Below are positions 1-5,416 of a stretch of 5,497 bases of DNA, one piece after another; the stretch's first letter is position 1; each line of letters begins with the position of its first letter. Origin of the DNA: Candidatus Schekmanbacteria bacterium (GTDB taxonomy: Bacteria; Schekmanbacteria; GWA2-38-11; J061). Location of the stretch: assembly GCA_003695725.1 (NCBI GenBank), contig RFHX01000351.1, forward strand, positions 1-5,497, in the 5' to 3' direction. The notes under the pieces were generated by a model. That model saw only the letters and a program-made list of their open reading frames with translations, was not told the origin of the DNA and made no database searches. The position numbers and the translations under genes are program-made.

Positions 1-302
1 ATAAAGGCAGGATAATAAATCTATGTTTAGGGTTTTTTATAGTGATATTTATTTTTCTATCAGCTACGCTTTATGCTGTTTATTATAATGATAAAGTAAT
101 AACAAAAGGAGTTGTTGTCGTTGCAGAAGTTGATGCAAAATCGGGCAATGATTTAAAATCTGCAACGCTTTTTAAACTTCATGAAGGAAGTTTAGTGTAT
201 GTCCTTGCAGAGAATAACAATTGGTTTAAAATTGAACTTGCAGATGGCAAAAGAGGGTGGCTTCCCAAATTTGCCATTAGAACAGTATATAAAAATATTT
301 AA
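1..302 (+). CDS. C-terminal part of a membrane-anchored SH3b-domain protein, probably BatE-like (5' end outside window)
   Basis: The reading frame is open to the left edge (codon boundary at base 3). A GTG at 42 is the first start-like codon, but it lies inside a hydrophobic stretch, so the gene most likely begins outside the window. Visible order: a short lead with K-G-R, one hydrophobic segment (about bases 21-110, rich in F, I, L and V) ending in Y-A-V-Y-Y, which looks like a membrane helix, then a bacterial SH3 (SH3b) domain. The SH3b hallmarks are a [12 protein letters not shown] strand, FKLHEG, the W-F-K-I-E-L strand, and DGKRGWLP near the end. A C-terminal membrane helix followed by SH3b with 'lHEG...W..I.l.dGk.GW' is what I know from the C-termini of TPR-containing BatE proteins of the Bacteroides aerotolerance (Bat) operons. 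The TPR part would lie upstream, so BatE is an inference. Other membrane-anchored SH3b proteins remain possible. The TAA stop overlaps the recA stop. Confidence 0.72.
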   Translation, partial: KGRIINLCLGFFIVIFIFLSATLYAVYYNDKVITKGVVVVAEVDAKSGNDLKSATLFKLHEGSLVYVLAENNNWFKIELADGKRGWLPKFAIRTVYKNI

Positions 303-1342
303 GATTTTTCTTTTTCCTCTCCAGCTACTTTCTTCTTCAATCCTGTCTTTGTAAGTACTTCATCCAATATTTTGTCAAAGATTTCTCTATGTTCCTTCAA
401 GAAGGATTTTGCATTTTCCCTGCCTTGCCCGATTTTTTCATTTTTGTATGAATACCATGAGCCGGTTTTTTCAACTATTCCCAATTCAGCGGCTTTGTCT
501 AAAAGGTCTCCTTCTTTGGAGATACCTTCGCCATAGACGATATCAAATTCAGTTTCTTTAAAGGGCGGAGAGAGTTTATTCTTGACCACTTTCACTCTCG
601 TCCTATTGCCTGTAATTTGCTGACCATCCTTGATTTGTCCGATTCTCCTGATGTCGAGACGCACAGAAGAATAAAATTTTAAGGCGTTCCCTCCCGTTGT
701 TGTTTCAGGATTTCCGAACATAACTCCAATCTTCTGCCTTATCTGGTTTATAAAGATCATAGCCGTATTTGATTTACTCACTATTCCTGTAAGTTTTCTC
801 AATGCCTGCGACATAAGACGTGCCTGAAGCCCCATATGACTATCACCCATTTCGCCTTCAATTTCAGCACGTGGAACAAGAGCTGCAACGGAATCTATGA
901 TTATAAGGTCTATTGCTCCGCTTCGGACAAGGGTTTCTGCAATTTCAAGGGCTTGTTCTCCGGTATCAGGCTGTGATATCAAAAGCTCATCAGTATTAAC
1001 TCCAATCTGTGAAGCATAGGTTGGGTCAAAAGCATGCTCTGCATCAATAAAAGCACAATTTCCACCCTCTTTTTGAGCTTCAGCGATTGCGCTCAGTGCA
1101 AGTGTAGTTTTCCCTGATGCTTCAGGTCCATATATTTCAATAATTCTTCCTCTCGGTAATCCTCCAATTCCAAGTGCAATATCCAAGCCGATTGAACCGG
1201 TTGGAATTACTTTTACATCCAATGCAATATCTTTTGACCCTAACTTCATAATTGCGCCTTTGCCAAACTGTTTTTCGATTTGTGCAAAAGCGAGATCAAG
1301 CGCTTTTTTACGAGCATCATTGTTTGCTGCTTTTTCAGCCAT
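299..1342 (-). CDS. recA: RecA recombinase
   Basis: Complete 347-residue RecA, close to the usual length of about 350. This cytoplasmic ATPase forms filaments on single-stranded DNA, catalyses strand exchange and stimulates LexA-type self-cleavage. Walker A GPEASGKT is at residues 72-79, the catalytic glutamate region [10 protein letters not shown] at 98-107, and Walker B LIIID at 146-150. The DNA-binding loop 2 region [17 protein letters not shown] is at 210-226. RLDIRRIG (228-235), [10 protein letters not shown] (253-262), the YGEGIS segment and WYSYK...KIGQGREN near 297-310 are also typical. The C-terminal tail is short and mixed Lys/Glu. The ATG start is supported by AAGGAGT (minus strand, 1349-1355) six bases upstream. 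It lies 106 bp downstream of the flavoprotein gene on the same strand, so it may have its own promoter or be read through from there. No intein, frameshift or missing motif is seen, and recX does not follow. Its stop overlaps that of the convergent SH3b gene. Confidence 0.99.
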   Translation of the reverse strand: MAEKAANNDARKKALDLAFAQIEKQFGKGAIMKLGSKDIALDVKVIPTGSIGLDIALGIGGLPRGRIIEIYGPEASGKTTLALSAIAEAQKEGGNCAFIDAEHAFDPTYASQIGVNTDELLISQPDTGEQALEIAETLVRSGAIDLIIIDSVAALVPRAEIEGEMGDSHMGLQARLMSQALRKLTGIVSKSNTAMIFINQIRQKIGVMFGNPETTTGGNALKFYSSVRLDIRRIGQIKDGQQITGNRTRVKVVKNKLSPPFKETEFDIVYGEGISKEGDLLDKAAELGIVEKTGSWYSYKNEKIGQGRENAKSFLKEHREIFDKILDEVLTKTGLKKKVAGEEKEKS

Positions 1343-1389
1343 AAATAAACTCCTTTATATAATTTTTGCTAATTTTAACATATTCACAG

Positions 1390-1413
1390 TTTTGTGCAAC
1401 ACTTTATGCAAAA
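1390..1413 (-). promoter_or_regulatory. Dyad in the recA upstream region (possible operator)
   Basis: The 106-bp leader between the flavoprotein stop and the recA start (1343-1448) contains the imperfect palindrome TTTTG-N3-AA-N2-TT-N3-CAAAA. TTTTG (1390-1394) and CAAAA (1409-1413) are exact mirror arms. It lies about 50-70 bp upstream of recA, where a promoter or LexA operator would be expected. It does not match the SOS boxes I know (CTGT-N8-ACAG, GAAC-N4-GTTC, GTTC-N7-GTTC). On the minus strand a TTGCAC within it could be a -35 element, but no good -10 follows at 16-18 bp. Operator function is a guess. Confidence 0.2.
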
Positions 1414-1448
1414 AATAGGGTTATCTCTAATAAGACTATTGTCTATTA

Positions 1449-2609
1449 TCATATAACTCCTTTTTCAAAAAAACCAGTTTTTTTATTGGAGAATCTTTTC
1501 GGCGAGTAGTGTTTTAACAGCGAGTTGTCAAAATCACTTCCAGTTATTGAAGAAGCAAGAAATTTACCTGCCGATGCGCTATGCATTACACCATGTCCGC
1601 TAAATCCGCCTGCTATATAAAAACCGCTGATTTTTTCACTTTCTCCAATGATTGCATTGTAATCAGGGGTGATAGTCCTCAATCCTGCCCATCCTGTTTT
1701 TAGGCATATGTCTTGAAAGGCGGGTACTCTATTTATTGCCTTAGCTATCAATTCATCAGTATCATTATAGTTGAAAATACACTTTTCTACATCAACTTCT
1801 TTTTTTTCCGATGCACTCAAAAGAATTGTGTCGCCTTCAGGCCTAAAATAGAAAGGGTTGTCAAAATCAATTATAAGAGGTGAATCTTTGGGGATAATAG
1901 AATTATCTGAGCTTACGAAAATCTGTCTTTGGCAGGTTTTTAAAGGGAGATTTATCTTTAACTTCTTATTCACATTGTCAAGCCAAGGGCCGGCCGCATT
2001 TATTACAATGTCTGCTTTTATTTTTTCATTCGATGATGTTTCGATTATGAAGGCACTATGCTTCTGCTTTTCAATTCTAACTGCCTCTGTTGATTTTTTT
2101 ATCTCTCCATTTTTATCTTTTGACAGAATTAAGAAATTGTAAAGCACGGTATGCGGGTCGAGATAACCGTCATTTGGAGTAAATAATCCACCAATAATAT
2201 TTTCCGTGTTTAGAAAAGGAAACTTTTTTTTGATTTCTTTTCCATTTAATAGCAGATACTCAATTCCAAGATTTTTTAGATTTTTGCTTATAGTCGCCAA
2301 TTGATTCATCGTATCCTCATAGGAAGCAAGAATCAAATAGCCATTTTTTTTGAAACCTATGGATAGACCAGTCTTTTTTTCAATTTCTTCAAAAATTTTG
2401 ATGCTTTCGATTGTCATCAATATATTTTCAACACTTGAAAATTGATGTCTTATCCCACCTGCACTTTTTGCTGTTGCTCCTGTGCCAAGCATCTTATCTT
2501 TTTCAAGAAGAACGATTTTTTTTAATTTTCCTGAATTAAGGAGGTGATAAAATATACTTGCGCCTACAATTCCGCCTCCTATTATTGCCGCTTCGTATTC
2601 TTTGACCAT
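1449..2609 (-). CDS. FAD-dependent oxidoreductase, DAO family (sarcosine oxidase beta / glycine oxidase / D-amino-acid dehydrogenase-like)
   Basis: Complete 386-residue flavoprotein of normal length for the DAO family, which oxidises secondary or primary amines and amino acids at a C-N bond. The N-terminal Rossmann dinucleotide motif GGGIVGAS is at 11-18, with the ribose-binding acidic residue in VLLEKD (E36). The flavin-site segment GATAKSAGGIRHQFSS is at 44-59 and resembles sarcosine/dimethylglycine oxidase beta-type proteins. DGYLDPHTV is at 147-155. The second FAD contact VINAAGPWLDNV is at 202-213. WAGLRTITPDYNAIIGE is at 307-323, followed by the closing FAD-binding segment GGFSGHGVMHSASAGK at 334-349. 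There is no signal peptide or membrane segment, so it is probably cytosolic. ATG is preceded by AGGA (minus strand, 2618-2621) at eight bases. It is divergent from the ferredoxin-AOR operon across 75 bp and upstream of recA on the same strand. No partner subunits (soxA, soxD, soxG) are adjacent. The exact substrate cannot be read from the sequence. Confidence 0.9.
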   Translation of the reverse strand: MVKEYEAAIIGGGIVGASIFYHLLNSGKLKKIVLLEKDKMLGTGATAKSAGGIRHQFSSVENILMTIESIKIFEEIEKKTGLSIGFKKNGYLILASYEDTMNQLATISKNLKNLGIEYLLLNGKEIKKKFPFLNTENIIGGLFTPNDGYLDPHTVLYNFLILSKDKNGEIKKSTEAVRIEKQKHSAFIIETSSNEKIKADIVINAAGPWLDNVNKKLKINLPLKTCQRQIFVSSDNSIIPKDSPLIIDFDNPFYFRPEGDTILLSASEKKEVDVEKCIFNYNDTDELIAKAINRVPAFQDICLKTGWAGLRTITPDYNAIIGESEKISGFYIAGGFSGHGVMHSASAGKFLASSITGSDFDNSLLKHYSPKRFSNKKTGFFEKGVI

Positions 2610-2684
2610 TGTATGATTCCTAATTGATACATCATTCTTGACAACATTTATTCATTTTTCATAGTTTTTAGGTAAATTAATGAT
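2610..2684. promoter_or_regulatory. Divergent intergenic promoter region between the flavoprotein gene and the ferredoxin-AOR operon
   Basis: The 75 bp between two divergent start codons must carry the 5' signals of both transcription units unless they are read from farther away. On the + strand there is a perfect TTGACA. On the minus strand the overlapping TTGTCA (one mismatch) is seen, but without a convincing -10 at normal spacing. An inverted pair ATGAT (2613-2617) / ATCAT (2631-2635) lies on the flavoprotein side and could be a regulator site, though it is short enough to be chance in AT-rich DNA. Confidence 0.5.
2638..2665 (+). promoter_or_regulatory. Candidate sigma-70 promoter of the ferredoxin-AOR operon
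   Basis: The -35 hexamer TTGACA (2638-2643) matches the consensus perfectly. After a 16-bp spacer, CATAGT (2660-2665) matches TATAAT at four of six positions. Transcription would start near 2672, giving a very short leader of about 13 bases before the ATG at 2685. This short leader is somewhat unusual and lowers confidence. Confidence 0.4.
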
Positions 2685-3101
2685 ATGAAAGTTATGAAAA
2701 AAATAAAGATAAAAAAAGCAACTTATCCTGAAAATTGTTCGGGTTGTAAATTATGCCAGATTGTTTGCGCTTTTTCACATAAAGGTTTCTTTGCTCCATG
2801 GCTTTCCAGAATAAAGGTTGAGGAAGAAAATTTTAAAAGTACCAAACCAAATCTTTGTAGATTCTGTGATTTTCCACAATGTATAGAATCTTGCCCTCAG
2901 AAAGCCCTATATAGAAAAGAAAATATAATTGAGATTGATATTGAAAAATGTACGGGATGCCATGAATGTGTAAAAGGTTGTCCTTATAATGCAGTTTCTT
3001 TTGATGAAGAAGAAAATCTACCATTAATATGCGACCTTTGTGAAGGAAATCCTGAATGTGTAAATATATGTCCTCGGGATATTCTTTCTTTTACTGAATA
3101 G
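2685..3101 (+). CDS. Polyferredoxin with four [4Fe-4S] motifs, electron-transfer partner of the AOR
   Basis: This 138-residue protein has 16 cysteines arranged as four complete cluster motifs: C18-C21-C24-C28, C58-C61-C66-C70, C89-C92-C95-C99 and C116-C119-C125-C129. Most end in the Cys-Pro typical of bacterial ferredoxin folds. It belongs to the HycB/DmsB-like iron-sulfur subunit type and could hold four [4Fe-4S] clusters. There is no signal peptide or Tat motif, so it is cytoplasmic. It lies 29 bp upstream of the AOR catalytic gene on the same strand and is surely co-transcribed. A small four-cluster subunit next to a catalytic AOR is the arrangement known for the AorA-AorB pair of the Aromatoleum AOR. 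A FAD/NAD-linked third subunit (AorC type) is not in this window. ATG at 2685 has only a weak AGGT (2670-2673) eleven bases upstream. An in-frame ATG at 2694 is a possible alternative start. Confidence 0.93.
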   Translation: MKVMKKIKIKKATYPENCSGCKLCQIVCAFSHKGFFAPWLSRIKVEEENFKSTKPNLCRFCDFPQCIESCPQKALYRKENIIEIDIEKCTGCHECVKGCPYNAVSFDEEENLPLICDLCEGNPECVNICPRDILSFTE

Positions 3102-3130
3102 AGGATAAATTTAACTCGGATTGAAATGTT

Positions 3131-5017
3131 ATGTATGGGTGGACAGGTAAGCTTTTAAGGGTAAATCTTACAGAGAATAAATTTCATATTGAAGAAATGG
3201 AAAATTCTATTCTCAAAAAATTTGTCGGTGGAAGGGGAGTAAATTCATATCTGCTTTATAAGGGTGTTAAAGAAAAAATCGATTCTTTCGATCCTCAAAA
3301 TCTTCTTATTTTTGGCACAGGCCCTCTTGCCGGCACAATGATGCCCGCTTCTTGTCGTTTTACAGTCACAGCACTTTCCAGCACAACTTCAGGCCATGGT
3401 GATGCAAATGCAGGAGGATTTTTTGCTTCTGAAATGAAATTTTGCGGCTTTGATCATATTGTCTTTGAAGGCAGGGCTGAAAAGCCTGTCTATCTCAAAA
3501 TAGATAGAGAAGGGATTTCTATAGAGGATGCGGAAGAATTATGGGGGCTTGATTGTTGGGATACGCAAAGATTGTTGAGGAAAAAATATCAAGACAAAGA
3601 TTATCAAATTGCCTGTATTGGCATAGCAGGAGAAAATTTAGCCCGTGTTGCAAGCATTATGCACGGGCTTAAGCGTGCAGCAGCCAAGGGAATGGGGGCT
3701 GTAATGGGTTCGAAAAACCTTAAAGCAGTAGTCCTCAAAGGATTTAAACCATTAAGAGTAGCAAACAAGGCAAATTTTAAAAGAAAAGCGCTTGATGTAA
3801 TAAAAAGTCATATCCGCGATGATATGACTCTTTATGGAACTCCCGGCGGTGTTATACCGGAGGTAACCAGTGGATATTCACCTGCAACCAAGAATTTACA
3901 AACAACTATCTTCGAAGGCATAAAAGATATTGATCCCCGTATTATGCATCAAAAATATATTACACATATAAAAGCCTGTTTCGGATGCAGTATAGGATGC
4001 GGACGCCTTTATGAAGTAAAAGATGGTGAATTTTCAGGACTTAGCGGGGAAGGTCCTGAGCTGGCTGCAATGTGGTCATGGGGGACGCAGCCGCAGGTTA
4101 CTTCTCTTCCTGCTTTATTAAAGGCTGACGAGTTGAGCAACCGCTTAGGAGTGGACTGTATAGAAACAGGAAACACAATAGCTTTTGCTATGGAGCTTTA
4201 CCAGAGGGGAATTCTTTCTAAGGAAGATACTGACGGTATTGAGCTCAAATGGGGAGATTACAAGGCAGTTCATAGTTTGATCGAAAAAATTGCACGGCGT
4301 GAAGGGATAGGGGAAATTCTTTCAGAAGGGGTTGAAAGAGCGGCTAAAAAAATTGGAGGAGAAGCTGAAAAATATGCTCATACAATAAAAGGGCAAAGCG
4401 TGCCTGCTGATATGAGAGTAAAACACGGTATTGTCCTCGGTTATGCAACATCAACGAGGGGTGCAGACCATTTGAGAGGATTATTGATAGATGATGTAAT
4501 GCCAATAGATTATTTAAAGAATAAGTATGGAGAAGAAGCATTAAAATCTAAGGGAATCAAAGGTAAGGGCGGGGCGCTAAAATGGATACAGGATATGACA
4601 ACAGTGCCTGATTGCCTCGGTACTTGCAAGATTTTTTACATATTAAGCGCTGGTTATCAGGTTTTTACTTTTGATGACTTTGCGCAGATGCTCGAGCTTT
4701 CTACTGGTGTGAAATTTTCTGCTGATGATGTTCAAATGGCTTCAGAAAGAATCTATAATGTAGAAAGGATGTTTAGCGTCAAGATGGCTGGACACAGAAG
4801 AAATGATGACAAAGTGCCTTCTCTCTTTTTTGAAAAACCGACAGATGGCGGTCCATCAAAAGGAGAAAAGTTAAGTTACAAAAATTTTCAGGCAATGCTT
4901 GACGATTATTATAGAGCACGTGGATGGGATAATGAGACAGGAATACCGTTGCCTGAAAAATTGAAAAATATTGGGCTTGAAGAAATTGCAGATGATGCCG
5001 CTAAGATTTTATCATAA
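3131..5017 (+). CDS. Aldehyde:ferredoxin oxidoreductase, catalytic (tungstopterin) subunit
   Basis: Complete 628-residue member of the AOR family (Pyrococcus AOR is about 605). It oxidises aldehydes to carboxylic acids, or runs the reverse reaction, using a bis-pterin tungsten cofactor and one [4Fe-4S] cluster, with ferredoxin as electron carrier. The N-terminal pterin domain (about 1-210) starts with MYGWTGKLLRVNLT and contains FVGGRGVNSYLLY (31-43), FGTGPLAGTMMPASCRF (61-77), SGHGDANAGGFFASEMK (87-103) and GMGAVMGSKNLKA (187-199). The cluster ligands are C283, C286 and C290 (CxxCxxxC), plus C499 in DCLGTCK (494-500), a segment that also contacts pterin in the family. GEGPE (306-310) and RGADH (443-447) supply the conserved acid and histidine near the metal. 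No signal peptide is present. The start is ATG-TAT-GGG-TGG; the ribosome site is weak (CGGA, 3117-3120). The family also includes FOR, GAPOR, WOR and BamB, so the substrate is open. The 3' end is duplicated in inverted orientation at the window's right end. Confidence 0.96.
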   Translation: MYGWTGKLLRVNLTENKFHIEEMENSILKKFVGGRGVNSYLLYKGVKEKIDSFDPQNLLIFGTGPLAGTMMPASCRFTVTALSSTTSGHGDANAGGFFASEMKFCGFDHIVFEGRAEKPVYLKIDREGISIEDAEELWGLDCWDTQRLLRKKYQDKDYQIACIGIAGENLARVASIMHGLKRAAAKGMGAVMGSKNLKAVVLKGFKPLRVANKANFKRKALDVIKSHIRDDMTLYGTPGGVIPEVTSGYSPATKNLQTTIFEGIKDIDPRIMHQKYITHIKACFGCSIGCGRLYEVKDGEFSGLSGEGPELAAMWSWGTQPQVTSLPALLKADELSNRLGVDCIETGNTIAFAMELYQRGILSKEDTDGIELKWGDYKAVHSLIEKIARREGIGEILSEGVERAAKKIGGEAEKYAHTIKGQSVPADMRVKHGIVLGYATSTRGADHLRGLLIDDVMPIDYLKNKYGEEALKSKGIKGKGGALKWIQDMTTVPDCLGTCKIFYILSAGYQVFTFDDFAQMLELSTGVKFSADDVQMASERIYNVERMFSVKMAGHRRNDDKVPSLFFEKPTDGGPSKGEKLSYKNFQAMLDDYYRARGWDNETGIPLPEKLKNIGLEEIADDAAKILS

Positions 5018-5026
5018 ATTTTGAAT
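4946..5026 (+). repeat. Left arm of an 81-bp perfect inverted repeat (AOR 3' end)
   Basis: These 81 bases cover AOR codons 606-628, the TAA stop and nine bases beyond. They are identical, base for base, to the reverse complement of 5417-5497. The match stops sharply after 5026: GTAAAAAG follows here, against AAATGAAG in the other arm read on the minus strand. The left limit is set only by the window's right edge, so the true repeat may be longer. Confidence 0.97.
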
Positions 5027-5042
5027 GTAAAAAGAAGACTTG

Positions 5043-5297
5043 TTATCTGAAAATTTTGAATTCTCTATAGACCTTGTCAAAGTGGCATCTTTTACAATTT
5101 TCTGGTTCATGCGGATGCTTTTTGCCCATCGGATTGTCAGTTTCAGGACCATGACATTCGAGACACGCATCATCTGAAGTATATTCTTTATGAATTTCGT
5201 TTGCGGGAGGTGAAGGTATCTCCTGTGAAGGAAGAAAATTCAGCGCAATTACTACAAAAATCGCAAAGGCAATAAAAAGATAAGTGCTTTTTTTCAT
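5043..5297 (-). CDS. Small membrane-anchored diheme cytochrome c
   Basis: An 84-residue protein with a short basic start (MKKS) and a hydrophobic segment at about residues 6-22. This acts as a signal-anchor, placing the rest outside the cytoplasmic membrane. A proline-rich linker (about 23-32) follows. There are two heme c attachment motifs: CLECH (45-49) and CKRCH (68-72). H61 and H63 in KKHPHEP, and H36, are candidate distal ligands, so bis-His low-spin hemes are possible. No lipobox cysteine is seen after the helix. It probably shuttles electrons in the periplasm or at the membrane; the partner is unknown. It is convergent with the AOR gene (25 bp between stops) and so not in its operon. 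ATG at 5297 has only a weak upstream GGA about 12 bases away. A TAGAAT in the leader (minus strand, near 5318-5323) could be a -10 element. The size is small but the two intact heme motifs argue for a real gene. I do not recognise a named family. Confidence 0.85.
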   Translation of the reverse strand: MKKSTYLFIAFAIFVVIALNFLPSQEIPSPPANEIHKEYTSDDACLECHGPETDNPMGKKHPHEPENCKRCHFDKVYREFKIFR

Positions 5298-5337
5298 AAT
5301 TCTTACATTCCATTAATTATTCTAAATGGGCTTCTAT

Positions 5338-5369
5338 AAAAAAACACTTTCTTAGTCAAGTGCGAAAGT
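5338..5369 (-). terminator. Terminator-like hairpin with T7 run on the minus strand
   Basis: On the minus strand CACTT (5362-5358), an 8-base loop and AAGTG (5349-5345) are followed at once by seven T (5344-5338). A G-U pair can extend the stem. An alternative 6-bp stem ACTTTC/GAAAGT (5346-5351 with 5364-5369) overlaps it and, on the + strand, is followed by TTTTATTGTTT, so it could work both ways. The stem is short and AT-rich, hence modest confidence. It sits between the inverted AOR-end copy and the cytochrome gene, where a minus-strand AOR transcript would need to end. Confidence 0.45.
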
Positions 5370-5416
5370 TTTATTGTTTATCATATTCTTATGCGAATAG
5401 TGTATATTCTTCATTT

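Noticed and set aside
42-302. Complete small gene starting at GTG 42
   Set aside because: The frame is open leftward to the edge and the GTG falls inside the hydrophobic segment with no good ribosome site, so a gene cut by the window edge is more likely.
1421-1447. AATAGAC-AATA-GTCTTATT hairpin after the flavoprotein gene as a terminator
   Set aside because: On the minus strand the stem has a bulge, is almost all A-T, and AGAGATAACC rather than a T run follows.
1858-2142. 94-codon + strand open frame inside the flavoprotein gene
   Set aside because: It lies wholly opposite a well-conserved flavoprotein gene, has no ribosome site, and its product resembles no known family.
2833-3024. 63-codon minus-strand frame within the polyferredoxin gene
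   Set aside because: It is antisense to the cysteine motifs of the ferredoxin; its composition follows from the complement of that gene.
4344-4541. 65-codon minus-strand frame within the AOR gene
   Set aside because: Leucine-rich antisense shadow of conserved AOR sequence, with no start signals.
5018-5042. Terminator between the convergent AOR and cytochrome stop codons
   Set aside because: The 25-bp gap has no stem worth naming; the nearby AAAATTTT is only an 8-bp self-complementary tract.
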